64,000 nt of DNA from Neobacillus soli NBRC 102451 (GCF_001591665.1 NZ_BCVI01000021.1:124001-188000); one strand, 5' to 3'. Shown: positions 20,212-30,420, numbered from the stretch's first letter. Numbers and translations: made by a program. The notes: generated by a model not told the origin, from the sequence alone.

Positions 20212-20833
20212 TTTAGATGGGACTTTAATTGATACAAATGAATTAATTATTTCGACCTACATGCATACACTTGAAAAATTTTACCCAAGCACGTACCAGC
20301 GTGAAGATGTGCTTCCGTTTCTTGGCCCGACTCTTCATGAAGCCTTCGGCGGCATTGACCCCGACCGGGTGGAGGAAATGGTCTTAGAATATCGTGCCTT
20401 TAACCTTGCCAATCACGATGAACTTGTAAAAGAGTTTGCGGGTGTCTTGGAAACGCTCCAAGCCTTGAAGGAACATGGCTACAAGCTGGGCATTGTCACG
20501 ACAAAACGCCTTGATGTGTCCCTTAAGGGTCTGCGCCTGATGAAGCTTGATAGCTTTTTTGAGGTGATTGTTGCGTATGATCATGTGACAAAGGTGAAGC
20601 CAGATCCGGAGCCGATTTTCAAGGCTTTGGAGCAGCTTGGTTCGACGCCTTCCGAGGCTATCATGGTCGGCGATAATTACCACGATATTTTAGCGGGAAA
20701 AAATGCCGGCACAACCACAGCCGGTGTTGCCTGGTCGATTAAAGGCAGAGATTACCTCGCCAAATACGAGCCGGATTACATGCTAGAAAATATGGCTGAC
20801 TTACTAACCATTCTGGGCGAGTCAGAAAAATGA
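20180..20833 (+). CDS. ppaX: Pyrophosphatase PpaX (HAD superfamily)
   Basis: 217 residues. PpaX hydrolyses the pyrophosphate released when HprK/P dephosphorylates P-Ser-HPr by phosphorolysis, so its place in the hprK operon is meaningful. HAD motifs are [12 protein letters not shown] (catalytic Asp pair, residues ~9-17), a TTK motif II in GIVTTKRLD, the Lys in [10 protein letters not shown], and [11 protein letters not shown] 20180 is favoured over ATG 20171 because GAAAGGATG is better spaced and the length equals the B. subtilis protein. Confidence 0.93.
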   Translation: MKNKITTILFDLDGTLIDTNELIISTYMHTLEKFYPSTYQREDVLPFLGPTLHEAFGGIDPDRVEEMVLEYRAFNLANHDELVKEFAGVLETLQALKEHGYKLGIVTTKRLDVSLKGLRLMKLDSFFEVIVAYDHVTKVKPDPEPIFKALEQLGSTPSEAIMVGDNYHDILAGKNAGTTTAGVAWSIKGRDYLAKYEPDYMLENMADLLTILGESEK

Positions 20834-21366
20834 GGAATACGACCCGCTTCCCGGTTGAAGGTGCGAATTCCTTATGGCACGTTTACAAGACCGTTCCTTT
20901 TTGGAAAGTTGTCAAAAATTTCGTTGTCATCCAGTTGGGCCGCTACACGCCCTTTTTGGGAATGAAAAATTGGCTGTACCGGACGTTTCTTGGTGTGAAG
21001 GTCGGCGAACATACCTCCTTCGCCCTGATGGTCATGCTTGACGTGATGTTTCCGGAAAAAATCAGCGTCGGCGGCAATACGGTCATCGGCTACAATACGA
21101 CCATCCTTGCCCATGAGTATTTGATTAAAGAATACCGGCTTGGTCCTGTAGTAATTGGCAGTGAAGTGATGATCGGAGCTAACTCCACGATTCTCCCCGG
21201 CATTACGATTGGCGATGGAGCCATAGTTTCGGCAGGAACGCTCGTCCATAAGGATGTTCCAGCGGGTGCGTTTGTCGGCGGGAATCCGATGCGGGTCATT
21301 TACACAAAGGAAGAACTAGCAGAGCGCTGGGTTGATGATGAGATTTATGGCCGGGCGGAAAAATAA
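20830..21366 (+). CDS. yvoF: YvoF-like left-handed beta-helix acyltransferase
   Basis: 178 residues with hexapeptide repeats ([58 protein letters not shown]) typical of LbetaH O-acetyltransferases that use acetyl-CoA. The N-terminal ~55 residues are a hydrophobic/basic lead. The acceptor is unknown. ATG 20830 overlaps the ppaX stop by four bases. It is the last gene of the hprK operon and is followed by a terminator. Confidence 0.85.
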   Translation: MRNTTRFPVEGANSLWHVYKTVPFWKVVKNFVVIQLGRYTPFLGMKNWLYRTFLGVKVGEHTSFALMVMLDVMFPEKISVGGNTVIGYNTTILAHEYLIKEYRLGPVVIGSEVMIGANSTILPGITIGDGAIVSAGTLVHKDVPAGAFVGGNPMRVIYTKEELAERWVDDEIYGRAEK

Positions 21367-21385
21367 GATATGATGTGTGATTGAG

Positions 21386-21414
21386 GTCTGGTTTCCGTAA
21401 CCGGGCTTTTTTTT
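21386..21414 (+). terminator. Terminator of the hprK-yvoF operon
   Basis: GTCTGGTT pairs with AACCGGGC (two G-U pairs) around TCCGT, followed by eight T. Confidence 0.88.
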
Positions 21415-21464
21415 ATGGGGATTTTCAGTTGAAATTTGTCTCGTTGCCGGATTTGCAGGGGGGG

Positions 21465-21700
21465 GCGGAATAAATTTGAAAGTTGGCGGAAACCTAGTAC
21501 AGTTTGGCGGAAATCCGACGCAGTTTGGCGGAATGGGTCCGTGCAACAGAACGGTGAGGGGGTAACGGCGGAAACCTAGCATAGTTTGGCGGAATAAACT
21601 CAAAAGTTGGCGGAATTAATTCAAACTTCGGCGGAATCCCACCGCAAGTTGGCGGAATTAAACCAGAAGTTAGCGAAAGTAATCCTAGAATCCCCGGAAT
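21465..21700 (+). repeat. Array of degenerate 21-bp TTGGCGGAA units
   Basis: The core TTGGCGG begins at 21483, 21504, 21525, then (as CGGCGG) about 21565, 21586, 21607, 21628, 21649 and, decayed, 21670: a 21-base register kept through nearly ten units with one break. Each unit has a conserved part (AGTTTGGCGGAA) and a variable 9-base part. A second array of the same family is at 53806-53940. It fills most of the 473-base gap between yvoF and hisZ. Function unknown. Confidence 0.9.
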
Positions 21701-21746
21701 TCCACCATGAGCCGCCACATCCACTAACAAGCCAAACATTTTTTCA

Positions 21747-21775
21747 TTGACGAAAGGAAAACCAAAGTGTAGAAT
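21747..21775 (+). promoter_or_regulatory. Probable sigma-A promoter of the his operon
   Basis: TTGACG at 21747-21752 and TAGAAT at 21770-21775 are 17 bases apart, 65 bases before the hisZ start. No T-box specifier structure was recognised between the promoter and hisZ, and the leader is too short for one. Confidence 0.7.
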
Positions 21776-21839
21776 ACTATTAAACTTTAACATACTACCA
21801 ATTTAGCAGACTAAAGTAAAATGATAAAGGATGAGCAGG

Positions 21840-23012
21840 ATGAGTCGCTTGTTTATGTTTGAAAAGCCGCTAGGAATGCGGGATACGCTACCGGAGTTAT
21901 ACGAAAAAAAGCATCGTGTTCGTTCAGCAATGGCGGAAACGATTAAACTTTGGGGCTACCAATTTATTGAAACACCAACGCTTGAATACTATGAAACGGT
22001 TGGAGCGGCATCAGCTATTGCTGACCAACAGCTTTTTAAATTGCTTGATAAAGAGGGTCATACACTGGTTCTTAGGCCTGAAATGACAGCGCCAATTGCC
22101 AGGGTCGCCGCTACAAAGCTATTAGAAGAAAATCTGCCTGTAAGGCTAGCCTATTCCGCCAATGTCTTCCGGGCTCAGCAGCGCGAGGGCGGCCGCCCGG
22201 CTGAGTTTGAGCAGATTGGTGTTGAATGTCTGAACGAGGACACAGTCTCGTGTGACGGTGAGGCGATTGCCTTACTAATTTCCTCCTTAAAAAAAGCAGG
22301 GCTGCAACAATTTCAGGTATCGATTGGTCATGTTGGGTTTGCCCAAGAGCTGTTTGTGCAAATCCTTGGAACAAACGGACGGGCAACGGCATTGCGGAAA
22401 TTTTTATATGAAAAAAATTACGTCGGGTATCGAGAGCACGTGAACTCGCTTCAGCTGTCATCTATTGATAAGCAACGACTCCTTCAGCTCCTCCATTTAA
22501 GGGGCGGAGAAGAGGTTGTTTCTCAAGCGAACGACATTATTGAAAACGGCAAAGGAAAGCAAGCCGTGACCGAGCTGCAAGAATTGTGGGATGTAATCAG
22601 GGATTACGGAGTGGATGAATATGTGAAAGTTGATTTTACAATCGTCAGTCATATGAGTTATTATTCTGGTATTTTATTTGAGGCTTATGCGGGAAATGTC
22701 GGCTTTCCAATTGGAAATGGCGGCCGCTATAGCTTGATAGAGAAGTTTGGAAAAAATACAAGTGCCACCGGCTTCGCGGTTCGGATTGATATGCTGCTTG
22801 AGGCGCTGGGAAGCAGTCAGCTTGTCAACACGACTCACTGTATATTTTTCAGCCAAGAGCGGCGCCAGGAAGCATTTCAACTGGTTCAAAAAATGCATGA
22901 ACAGGGGAAACAAACGGTAGTGCAAGATATTAATGGGGTAAAGGATCTGGATGCTTTTTCGAAAAAGTTCGCGGATACAACCTATTTAATTGGAGGGCGC
23001 ATCGATGAGTAA
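21840..23012 (+). CDS. hisZ: ATP phosphoribosyltransferase regulatory subunit
   Basis: 390-residue HisRS paralogue that pairs with the short HisG to form the first enzyme of histidine synthesis. Class II synthetase-like blocks are [35 protein letters not shown] and the later [11 protein letters not shown]. Start ATG 21840 after AAAGGATGAGCAGG; an in-frame ATG at 21831 is less well spaced. First gene of hisZGDBHAFI. The stop overlaps hisG by eight bases. Confidence 0.95.
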   Translation: MSRLFMFEKPLGMRDTLPELYEKKHRVRSAMAETIKLWGYQFIETPTLEYYETVGAASAIADQQLFKLLDKEGHTLVLRPEMTAPIARVAATKLLEENLPVRLAYSANVFRAQQREGGRPAEFEQIGVECLNEDTVSCDGEAIALLISSLKKAGLQQFQVSIGHVGFAQELFVQILGTNGRATALRKFLYEKNYVGYREHVNSLQLSSIDKQRLLQLLHLRGGEEVVSQANDIIENGKGKQAVTELQELWDVIRDYGVDEYVKVDFTIVSHMSYYSGILFEAYAGNVGFPIGNGGRYSLIEKFGKNTSATGFAVRIDMLLEALGSSQLVNTTHCIFFSQERRQEAFQLVQKMHEQGKQTVVQDINGVKDLDAFSKKFADTTYLIGGRIDE

Positions 23013-23643
23013 CAGATTAACAATAGCGATGCCGAAAGGGCGGATTTTTGAAGAGGCAGTGGAGCTGCTAAGAAAAGCAGGTTACAAGCTGCCGCCGGAA
23101 TTCGATGAATCAAGAAAATTGATTATCGAGGTGGAGGAAGAAGGGCTCCGGTTTATTTTAGCGAAGCCAATGGATGTGGCTACATATGTGGAGCATGGTG
23201 TTGCCGATGTCGGAATTGCCGGAAAGGACGTTTTGCTTGAGGAGGAGCGCGATGTCTATGAGCTCCTAGATCTCAAAATCAGCGCCTGTTACTTGGCAGT
23301 TGCCGGCCTCCCAGATTCAAAAATGAATGATGTTGCTCCAAGGATCGCAACCAAATACCCCAATGTCGCTGAAGCTTATTTTCGCTCGCAAGGGGAACAG
23401 GTCGAGATCATTAAATTAAATGGCTCGATTGAACTGGCTCCGTTAATTGGTCTGTCGGACCGGATTGTTGATATTGTTTCTAGCGGCCGGACCTTGAAGG
23501 AAAACGGGCTGGTCGAATACGAAAGAATTGGTGAGGTGACTTCGCGGTTAATTGTGAATCCTGTCAGCTACCGGATCAAGGACGCCTTGATTGACGAACT
23601 TGTCACACGTCTTCATGAAGTCGTTTCAGTGGAGGTTTTTTAA
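23005..23643 (+). CDS. hisG: ATP phosphoribosyltransferase, short form catalytic subunit
   Basis: 212 residues, the short HisG type that lacks the C-terminal regulatory domain and needs HisZ. It condenses ATP with PRPP in the first histidine step. Features: [31 protein letters not shown] and the PRPP loop [19 protein letters not shown] 23005 is chosen because TTGGAGGGC lies just before it, rather than the in-frame ATG 22990. Confidence 0.96.
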   Translation: MSNRLTIAMPKGRIFEEAVELLRKAGYKLPPEFDESRKLIIEVEEEGLRFILAKPMDVATYVEHGVADVGIAGKDVLLEEERDVYELLDLKISACYLAVAGLPDSKMNDVAPRIATKYPNVAEAYFRSQGEQVEIIKLNGSIELAPLIGLSDRIVDIVSSGRTLKENGLVEYERIGEVTSRLIVNPVSYRIKDALIDELVTRLHEVVSVEVF

Positions 23644-23644
23644 A

Positions 23645-24919
23645 ATGAAAATCCTAAAGGTGGAAACCCTAGTTTCGATAAAACGCTCGATTGAAGCGGG
23701 CACTTCCGAGCAGCAGTCGGTGGTCAAGTCGATTATTGCAGATGTGCGTAACCATGGTGATGAGGCGTTAACAGTACATACGGAAAAATTCGACCGAGTC
23801 CGCCTATCATCTTTTTCCATTACGGAAAAAGAAATTGAGGAAGCCTACGGTGAAGTGGATCAAGGTTTTATCGGCATCGTTCGCGAAGCGGCCGAAAATA
23901 TCCGTTCTTTCCATGAAAAGCAACTACGCCCTTCATGGATGACGACCGAAGAAAATGGCACCGTTCTCGGGCAGAAAATAACCCCGCTCGATTCGGTCGG
24001 AGTGTATGTACCAGGCGGAACGGCGGCCTATCCCTCATCAGTGCTGATGAACGTGATTCCGGCAAAGGTGGCAGGGGTCAAACGAATCGTGATGGTCTCT
24101 CCGCCTGACAGCAATGGGAAATTGCCGGCAGCCGTGCTTGTTGCGGCAAAGGAAGCCGGTGTCGAGGAAATTTATAAGCTTGGCGGGGCTCAGGCAATCG
24201 CCGCTCTTGCGTACGGAACAGAGTCAGTTACCGCCGTTGATAAAATTACCGGTCCGGGAAATATTTTTGTGGCACTAGCAAAACGTGAGGTTTTCGGCGA
24301 TGTCGATATTGATATGATTGCCGGTCCGAGTGAGATTGCAATTTTAGCAGATGAAACGGCTAGGGCCGATGAGGTCGCCGCCGATTTGTTATCCCAGGCT
24401 GAGCACGATCCAAGGGCCTGCAGTGTGCTTGTGACACCGTCTGTTGTTTTGGCTGAAGCGGTGGCAAGTGAAGTGGAAAGGCAATTGGCGTTGCTACCAA
24501 GGAGGGACATTGCCGCCCGGTCGATTGACGATTACGGGGCCATCTACGTAACTGCAGACATGGATCAAGCTGTTGAAACCGTGAACCAGTTAGCACCTGA
24601 GCATCTTGAAATCATTACCGATAATGCAATCGAGCTTCTTGGAAAAATTCGTCATGCAGGGGCGATATTTATCGGCCGTTATAGCTCAGAGCCTGTTGGG
24701 GATTATTTTGCCGGGCCAAATCATGTGCTGCCGACAAATGGAACCGCTCGTTTTTCAAGCCCGCTTAATGTCGATGATTTTCAAAAGAAATCAAGCGTAA
24801 TTATCTACAGCAAAAAGGCTTTACATGACAATGGGGCAAAAATCGCCGCCTTTGCTCGGATGGAAGGCCTCGAGGCGCACGCCCGGGCTGTGGAAATAAG
24901 ACTGGAAAACGATAAATAG
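23645..24919 (+). CDS. hisD: Histidinol dehydrogenase
   Basis: 424 residues. NAD-dependent zinc enzyme that performs the last two oxidations to histidine. Visible are [39 protein letters not shown], the zinc-site QAEHDPRA, and APEHLEI; the [12 protein letters not shown] loop carries a catalytic His. Start ATG 23645 after GGAGG in the hisG 3' end, not the longer upstream frame that would overlap hisG by 53 bases. A tandem repeat separates it from hisB. Confidence 0.96.
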   Translation: MKILKVETLVSIKRSIEAGTSEQQSVVKSIIADVRNHGDEALTVHTEKFDRVRLSSFSITEKEIEEAYGEVDQGFIGIVREAAENIRSFHEKQLRPSWMTTEENGTVLGQKITPLDSVGVYVPGGTAAYPSSVLMNVIPAKVAGVKRIVMVSPPDSNGKLPAAVLVAAKEAGVEEIYKLGGAQAIAALAYGTESVTAVDKITGPGNIFVALAKREVFGDVDIDMIAGPSEIAILADETARADEVAADLLSQAEHDPRACSVLVTPSVVLAEAVASEVERQLALLPRRDIAARSIDDYGAIYVTADMDQAVETVNQLAPEHLEIITDNAIELLGKIRHAGAIFIGRYSSEPVGDYFAGPNHVLPTNGTARFSSPLNVDDFQKKSSVIIYSKKALHDNGAKIAAFARMEGLEAHARAVEIRLENDK

Positions 24920-24944
24920 CATCATGATAGTAGTTTAATGGGGG

Positions 24945-25171
24945 CTCTTAAAGACAAAACTCCGCGGGAAGGCAATCAAAATGTCTTTAATAAGTGCTCT
25001 TAAAGACAAAACTCTTTGGGAGAGCAATCAAAATGTCTTTAATAAGGGCTCTTAAAGACAAAACTCCCCGGTAGAGCAGTCAAAATGTCTTTAATAAGGG
25101 CTCTTAAAGACAAAACTCCGCGGGAAGGCGTTCAAAATGTCTTTAATAGGGGCTCTTAAAGACAAAAACGG
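24945..25171 (+). repeat. 52-bp tandem repeat between hisD and hisB
   Basis: CTCTTAAAGACA starts at 24945, 24997, 25049, 25101 and 25153: four complete units of exactly 52 bases and part of a fifth. Each unit has inverted arms TTAAAGACA and TGTCTTTAA (first unit 24948-24956 and 24982-24990), so each RNA copy could fold into a 9-bp hairpin with a 25-base loop. The loop centre varies between copies while the arms stay constant. It occupies the otherwise gene-free 320-base gap inside the his operon. Confidence 0.95.
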
Positions 25172-25239
25172 CCAAGAGGGAAGTTTTAAGTAGTGGAATT
25201 AACGAGTAAATAAGCGATATTTACAAGGGGGTCATTTCA

Positions 25240-25827
25240 TTGGAAAGAACAGCAAGTATTGAACGGAAAACAAATGAAACGAAAATCCAATTAGAGTTAG
25301 AAATCGATGGGGAAGGCAAGTCCAATCTTGAAACAGGTGTCCCTTTCCTCACTCATATGCTCGATTTATTCACGAAACATGGCCAATTCAACCTAAACGT
25401 CGATGCTAATGGCGATACAGAGGTCGATGACCACCATACAACTGAGGATATTGGGATTTGCCTAGGGCAGGCATTGCAAAAAGCACTTGGAGACAAGCGG
25501 GGGATTAAGCGGTACGGAAATGCATTTGTTCCAATGGATGAGGCTTTGGCACAGGTTGTCGTTGATCTCAGTAATCGCCCGCATCTTGAAATGAGAGCGG
25601 AGTTCCCGGGCCAGAAAGTGGGCAGCTTTGATACTGAGCTTGTTCACGAATTTCTCTGGAAACTCGCTTTAGAGGCGCGGATGAACCTTCATGTAATCGT
25701 TCATTACGGAAAAAATACACACCACATGATTGAAGCCGTATTTAAAGCACTCGGTCGGGCACTCGACGAAGCCACAACAATCGATCCGCGCATCAAAGGC
25801 GTCCCTTCAACAAAAGGGATGTTATAA
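25240..25827 (+). CDS. hisB: Imidazoleglycerol-phosphate dehydratase
   Basis: 195 residues, monofunctional HisB. It dehydrates imidazoleglycerol phosphate using two Mn ions held by His/Glu sets; DDHHTTEDIG and the later HHMIEAVFKALGRAL provide these ligands, and FLTHMLDLFTKHG is conserved. Start TTG 25240 after AAGGGGG. It follows hisD after 320 bases instead of the usual tight spacing because of the inserted repeats, so its expression could depend on read-through of that region. Confidence 0.96.
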   Translation: MERTASIERKTNETKIQLELEIDGEGKSNLETGVPFLTHMLDLFTKHGQFNLNVDANGDTEVDDHHTTEDIGICLGQALQKALGDKRGIKRYGNAFVPMDEALAQVVVDLSNRPHLEMRAEFPGQKVGSFDTELVHEFLWKLALEARMNLHVIVHYGKNTHHMIEAVFKALGRALDEATTIDPRIKGVPSTKGML

Positions 25828-25856
25828 AAATCGACAAAATTCGGGGATTTCCGGGG

Positions 25857-25881
25857 CGTGACAGGCACCGAGAACAGGCAC
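25857..25881 (+). repeat. Degenerate double copy of the GGTGTCAGGCACC motif
   Basis: GTGACAGGCACCG and ACAGGCACCG lie end to end in the 72-base hisB-hisH gap. They are imperfect relatives of the GGTGTCAGGCACC palindrome found at 55330 and 55752. Confidence 0.55.
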
Positions 25882-25899
25882 CGGGAAAGGACGTCCGTT

Positions 25900-26526
25900 A
25901 TGATTGGTATTGTTGATTACGGCATGGGGAATCTTTTTAGCGTGAGCAAAGCGCTTGAAAGACTTGGTGCTGATTATTTTATTACCGCTGATAAACATAA
26001 ATTGCTTGAGGCAGATGCGTTGATTCTCCCCGGGGTAGGCTCGTTCCGGGATGCGATGGAACGGCTTCCTGTAGAAACCATTAAGGAATTCGCTGCGACA
26101 GGGAAACCACTGCTCGGAATCTGTCTCGGCATGCAGCTCCTGTTCGAAAAAAGTGAAGAAAATGGGATAACTAAAGGGCTGGGCCTATTACCGGGCAGTG
26201 TCCGCCGCTTTCCGGGCAGAACAAAAGAAGGCGAGCTCTACAAAGTGCCGCACATGGGCTGGAACCGGCTTGAATTCGTCAAGCCCACCCCCCTGTTTAA
26301 AAATCTCCAAGAGGATTATGTCTATTTCGTGCATTCTTACTATGTAAATGCTGAAAATTCCGATGTCCTCCTGGCGAAAGCAAATTACCATGAACAGGTT
26401 TCGGCGGTTGTTGGCAAGGACAATGTAATGGGGATGCAATTTCATCCTGAAAAAAGCAGCAGGCTGGGGATGGCCCTTCTTGATAATTTTTTACAAAAAG
26501 CGGCAGAAAGGAAGGCGGTTCGATGA
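25900..26526 (+). CDS. hisH: Imidazole glycerol phosphate synthase, glutaminase subunit
   Basis: 208 residues. Class I glutamine amidotransferase that feeds ammonia to HisF. Catalytic Cys is in [16 protein letters not shown] (about residue 78), and the His-Glu pair is in [11 protein letters not shown] near the C-terminus; the start [15 protein letters not shown] is typical. ATG 25900 after GAAAGGACG; a longer upstream frame runs only through the repeat-containing gap and is rejected. Confidence 0.96.
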   Translation: MIGIVDYGMGNLFSVSKALERLGADYFITADKHKLLEADALILPGVGSFRDAMERLPVETIKEFAATGKPLLGICLGMQLLFEKSEENGITKGLGLLPGSVRRFPGRTKEGELYKVPHMGWNRLEFVKPTPLFKNLQEDYVYFVHSYYVNAENSDVLLAKANYHEQVSAVVGKDNVMGMQFHPEKSSRLGMALLDNFLQKAAERKAVR

Positions 26527-27263
26527 GCTTCACAATTTATCCAGCGATTGATATGCGCGGCGGCAAGTGCGTCCGCCTCCTTCAAGGGGATTATGATAAG
26601 GAAACGATTTATGGGGATTCGCCGTTTGATATGGCTCGCAATTTTGCGGCTGATGGTGCCGAGTGGATTCACATGGTCGACCTTGATGGGGCAAAGGATG
26701 GCAAGCGGGTTAATGACCGTTTTGTGATCGAAGCTGCACAAAAGCTAAAGAACGTGAAGGTTCAAATTGGCGGAGGGATTCGCTCTGAGGGCGATATTCT
26801 TCACTATCTTGAGAATGGCGTTGATCGAGTAATTATCGGAAGCATCGCAGTCTCCAATCCAGATTTCGCCATTAATATGATCAAGAAATATCGTGAAAAG
26901 ATTGCCGTTGGGATTGATGCAAAGAACGGCTATGTTGCCACACATGGCTGGTTGGATACCTCAGAATTAAAGGCAGTGGAACTCGGTAAACGCTTCGCGG
27001 AAGCCGGGGCAGAGACGTTTATTTTTACCGATATTGCAACTGACGGAACACTCGCGGGTCCGAATATTGCGGCTGTTTGTGAAATGGCTAAGGTGACAGG
27101 GAAAAATGTCATTGCCTCTGGAGGGGTAAGCAGTATAGCCGATTTAAATGCATTAAAATCAGTTGCTTTTAAAGGGATAAGCGGTGTGATTGTTGGGAAG
27201 GCGCTATATGAAAATCGCTTTACCTTGAAGGCTGCGATAGAAGAGGTGAAACTATGGCCCTAA
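26523..27263 (+). CDS. hisA: ProFAR isomerase
   Basis: 246-residue TIM barrel that opens the ribose of ProFAR. It starts [18 protein letters not shown] with the catalytic Asp, has QIGGGIRSE and the second catalytic Asp in [17 protein letters not shown] 26523 overlaps hisH by ATGA, and its end overlaps hisF by ten bases. Confidence 0.96.
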   Translation: MSFTIYPAIDMRGGKCVRLLQGDYDKETIYGDSPFDMARNFAADGAEWIHMVDLDGAKDGKRVNDRFVIEAAQKLKNVKVQIGGGIRSEGDILHYLENGVDRVIIGSIAVSNPDFAINMIKKYREKIAVGIDAKNGYVATHGWLDTSELKAVELGKRFAEAGAETFIFTDIATDGTLAGPNIAAVCEMAKVTGKNVIASGGVSSIADLNALKSVAFKGISGVIVGKALYENRFTLKAAIEEVKLWP

Positions 27264-28015
27264 CAAAACGAATTATACCCTGCCTTGATGTTAAGGATGG
27301 ACGCGTTGTGAAAGGTGTACAATTTGTACAGCTGCGCGACGCGGGCGACCCAGTCAAATTGGCACGATTTTACGATGAACAGGGGGCAGATGAGCTTGTC
27401 TTTCTTGATATTTCTGCTTCTGTTGAGGGCAGGAAGACAATGGTTGAAGTCGTTAAGGCGGTTGCATCCGAACTGGCGATACCGTTTACGGTCGGCGGGG
27501 GTATTAATTCCTTGGAAGACATGAAACGAATGCTTCGCTCGGGGGCAGATAAGGTGTCTTTGAATACCGCAGCGGTGGTGAATCCAGAGCTGATTAGGGA
27601 AGGTGCAGGCTACTTCGGCTCTCAATGCATCGTTGTCGCGATTGATGCCAAATTTGATCAAGAGATAGGGACGTGGCGTGTGTATACCCATGGCGGTAGA
27701 AAGCCTACAGAAAAGAAAGCGGTAGAATGGGCAGTGGAAGCCGCCACTCTGGGTGCAGGTGAAATTTTATTAACCAGTATGGATAGTGATGGTGAGAAAA
27801 ACGGGTTCGATCTTGAACTAACAAAGGCGGTCAGTGAAGCAGTTCCGATTCCGGTTATCTCCTCGGGTGGTGCGGGGAATGCCCGGCATTTTGAAGAAGC
27901 ATTTTTAGCAGGAAAAGCCGATGCTGCCCTTGCCGCATCCATCTTTCATTATAAAGAAACCTCTGTTCATGAAGTAAAAAGCTATTTGCGGGAAAAAGGA
28001 GTGACAGTAAGATGA
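27254..28015 (+). CDS. hisF: Imidazole glycerol phosphate synthase, cyclase subunit
   Basis: 253-residue TIM barrel that uses HisH-derived ammonia to make IGP and AICAR. Catalytic Asp residues lie in [15 protein letters not shown] and [21 protein letters not shown] and ISSGGAGN are phosphate-binding loops. Start ATG 27254, overlapping hisA. Confidence 0.96.
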   Translation: MALTKRIIPCLDVKDGRVVKGVQFVQLRDAGDPVKLARFYDEQGADELVFLDISASVEGRKTMVEVVKAVASELAIPFTVGGGINSLEDMKRMLRSGADKVSLNTAAVVNPELIREGAGYFGSQCIVVAIDAKFDQEIGTWRVYTHGGRKPTEKKAVEWAVEAATLGAGEILLTSMDSDGEKNGFDLELTKAVSEAVPIPVISSGGAGNARHFEEAFLAGKADAALAASIFHYKETSVHEVKSYLREKGVTVR

Positions 28016-28629
28016 ATGTTCAATTTGATGATAAAGGGCTCGTCCCGGCGATTATCCAAGATGCTGGAACGAAAGAAGTGTTAACGCTAGCTTATATGAA
28101 CGAGGAGTCGCTGGCAAGAACGTTGGAAACTGGGGAAACGTGGTTCTACAGCCGCTCTCGCCAAGAATTGTGGCACAAAGGGGCGACGAGCGGCAATACG
28201 CAAACGGTCGTCAGCATCAACTATGATTGTGACCAAGATGCCTTGCTAGTGCTAGTGTATCCGAAGGGACCTGCCTGCCATACAGGAGCGGTCAGCTGTT
28301 TTTCTGAGCGGATTTTTAAAAACCCTTCCAGCTTAGAAGACTATCAGATCTTGCAGTCCCTCGAAAAAGTAATCCAGGACCGTGAACAAGAGCGGCCGGA
28401 AGGTGCCTACACCACCTATCTTTTTGAAAAAGGCGTCGATAAAATTTTGAAAAAGGTCGGTGAAGAAACGGCCGAGGTGATTATCGCAGCCAAGAACCGT
28501 GACCACGAAGAGCTGCGCTGGGAAGCAGCTGATTTGCTTTATCACCTGCAGGTATTATTGGTGGAGCAGGGGCTTCCATTCAAAAGAGTATTACAAACAC
28601 TAGAGGAAAGACACAAGGACCGGTCCTAA
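28012..28629 (+). CDS. hisI: Bifunctional PR-AMP cyclohydrolase / PR-ATP pyrophosphatase
   Basis: 205 residues fusing HisI (about 1-110; [28 protein letters not shown] and CHTG metal/catalytic segments) to HisE (about 115-205; [16 protein letters not shown] and [17 protein letters not shown]). It performs steps two and three of the pathway. ATG 28012 overlaps hisF by four bases. The last his gene; its stop codon abuts a terminator. Confidence 0.96.
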   Translation: MNVQFDDKGLVPAIIQDAGTKEVLTLAYMNEESLARTLETGETWFYSRSRQELWHKGATSGNTQTVVSINYDCDQDALLVLVYPKGPACHTGAVSCFSERIFKNPSSLEDYQILQSLEKVIQDREQERPEGAYTTYLFEKGVDKILKKVGEETAEVIIAAKNRDHEELRWEAADLLYHLQVLLVEQGLPFKRVLQTLEERHKDRS

Positions 28630-28648
28630 TTGAGGGCTGGTTCTTTTT
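28617..28648 (+). terminator. Terminator of the his operon
   Basis: GGACCGGTCC at 28617-28626 (last codons of hisI) pairs over ten positions, G-U included, with GGGCTGGTTC at 28634-28643, followed by five T. Confidence 0.8.
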
Positions 28649-28732
28649 ATGGCCTTAAAACTCCCATCCCTTCTCGAACACCCCTCCATTGTGGTATACT
28701 ACATTAGTTATGTTAAAAATGTGGAGGACTTC

Positions 28733-30226
28733 ATGGGTAAAGACGCGAAAGCAAGAATGCATATGGGAAAATTACTTTCATTTGTCCCTACGGGTGAATA
28801 TTATTTCACGAAAGGTTTAAAGGCATTCCATCGACGTGATTTTATAAAGGCAAAAAAATATCTTGGGCGGGCGATGCAGCTTGAACCAGGTGAACCGATG
28901 ATTATATGCCAGTTGGCGATTGTGTCAACAGAACTTGGTGAGTTTGAACATTCTAACCGTCTCTTGCATCAAGTCCTTGAAGAACTTGATAGTGAAATGG
29001 TGGAATGTCATTACTTTTTAGCGAATAATTATGCCCATTTGGGATTTTTTAAAGATGCGTATCACCACGCCAAGCTTTATTTACAGTTAGACCCGGATGG
29101 TGATTTTACGGAAGACACAGAGAATTTGCTTGATGTGCTTACATTGGAGTCTGAGGAGCTTGAGGATGAGCTTTATGAGCAGGACGACTTGATTATTAAG
29201 CAGGAGCAGGCCCGAGACCTTTTGGAGTCGGGATACTTTCCAAAGGCGATTGAGCTTTTAAAAGAAGTCGTCCAGGAATATCCGGAATATTGGTCTGCCT
29301 ACAATAATTTGGCGCTCGCCTATTTTTACTTAGGCAAGACGGAAAAGGCCGAATCCATCTTAGATGATGTATTAGAACGCAATCCGGGAAATCTCCATGC
29401 TCTTTGTAACCGGCTTGTGTTTGCCCATTATCAGGGCCAAACAGACAATGTGGCACAATTGCTTCATACCTTGAAAAAAATCCAGCCGCTGGCTAGCGAG
29501 CAGCAATTTAAGCTTGGTGCCACCTTTGCTTTGGTAGGGGAGTATGAGTTTGCCTATTTATGGCTGAAAAAGTTATATAAACATGGTTTCGATGGTGACG
29601 GCCCGTTTTATTACTGGCTTTCTTATTCGGCCTATTTCACTGGTTATGAAAATTTTGCAATAAGCATTTGGAAAAAGGTGCTCCAGATTAATCCAGACAA
29701 AGAGGGCTCAGAACCATGGAATGATCAAAAGGCTGTATCAAATGGTTTTGAAGACCATTCCGGATCTATTTTTCAAAAGCTTGAAAGTGACTATGTTGAA
29801 GAGCGATTATTTGCGCTTTTCTTAACGACCGTTTCAAGTAAAAAGGACGAAATTATCACCTCCAAGAAGCTTTTTCAAAATCAGAAATTGACCAAGTTGG
29901 AAAAGGAATATATCTCGCTTATCCGGTCGGGGATGCCATCAATGACGGCGGATGCCCAGGAAGTGGCTGAGCTCTTTTATGAAAACCATCAACCAATTGG
30001 CACGATTGAGTCTGGCTTATATTTAATGTGGTTTTCTGTCTTTGTTGAAGCTTCCAAAGCCAACGTCCGCTTGAAAAATAAACCAGCCTGGGCTGGTGCG
30101 GTTGAATATGTCTGGCACAAGCTTCGCAGTGAAAAAGTCTCCCAGCAAGAGCTGGCGGACCGCTACGGAATTTCCACAGCAACCATCGGGAAATATGTTA
30201 AATACGTGAATGACTTTTTGAACTAA
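28733..30226 (+). CDS. yvcD: YvcD-like TPR-repeat protein
   Basis: 497 residues. Degenerate tetratricopeptide repeats run through ~10-330 (for example FTKGLKAFHRRDFIKAKKYLGRA and YWSAYNNLALAYFYLGKTEKAESI), and the C-terminus has a helix-turn-helix-like end, SQQELADRYGISTATIGKYVKYV. It is likely cytosolic and a protein-interaction scaffold; no enzyme motif. ATG 28733 is chosen because TGGAGGAC lies directly before it and the upstream extension covers the terminator region. Position before trxB matches B. subtilis yvcD. Confidence 0.85.
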   Translation: MGKDAKARMHMGKLLSFVPTGEYYFTKGLKAFHRRDFIKAKKYLGRAMQLEPGEPMIICQLAIVSTELGEFEHSNRLLHQVLEELDSEMVECHYFLANNYAHLGFFKDAYHHAKLYLQLDPDGDFTEDTENLLDVLTLESEELEDELYEQDDLIIKQEQARDLLESGYFPKAIELLKEVVQEYPEYWSAYNNLALAYFYLGKTEKAESILDDVLERNPGNLHALCNRLVFAHYQGQTDNVAQLLHTLKKIQPLASEQQFKLGATFALVGEYEFAYLWLKKLYKHGFDGDGPFYYWLSYSAYFTGYENFAISIWKKVLQINPDKEGSEPWNDQKAVSNGFEDHSGSIFQKLESDYVEERLFALFLTTVSSKKDEIITSKKLFQNQKLTKLEKEYISLIRSGMPSMTADAQEVAELFYENHQPIGTIESGLYLMWFSVFVEASKANVRLKNKPAWAGAVEYVWHKLRSEKVSQQELADRYGISTATIGKYVKYVNDFLN

Positions 30227-30238
30227 TCATCTCTCAAA

Positions 30239-30383
30239 TTGTCTAGCTCCAGCGTCCAGCGGCTAGTGGACTTCGCTCTTCTCCCTACGATAAGTCAACA
30301 TCGGGCAGCGAAGCTCGTGTTTCCTTTATCTCAGTCGAAGCGCTCCAGTCCATACGCCGCTAAACGGACGCTTCCGCTTTTCT
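30239..30383 (+). repeat. Dispersed ~145-bp element, copy 1
   Basis: It begins TTGTCTAGCTCCAGCG, contains CTACGATAAGTCAACATCG and GTGTTTCCTTTATCTCAGT, and ends with CGCTTCCGCTTTTCT. The same blocks in the same order occur at 61522-61670. From memory this family is common in Bacillus/Geobacillus intergenic DNA. No coding capacity is apparent. Confidence 0.9.
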
Positions 30384-30420
30384 GTTTGAGCAGATTTTTG
30401 GACTATGATACGATTGTTTT

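Noticed and set aside
21494-21793. Minus-strand frame with PPxF heptapeptide repeats over the 21-bp array
   Set aside because: No ribosome binding site, overlaps the hisZ promoter, and the equivalent frame is broken in the second array; periodicity follows from the 21-bp DNA repeat.
21776-21839. T-box or riboswitch leader for the his operon
   Set aside because: Only about 60 bases separate the promoter from hisZ; no room for the structure and no specifier or T-box sequence.
24945-25171. CRISPR array
   Set aside because: Repeats are 52-base end-to-end tandem units without unique spacers and with no cas genes nearby.
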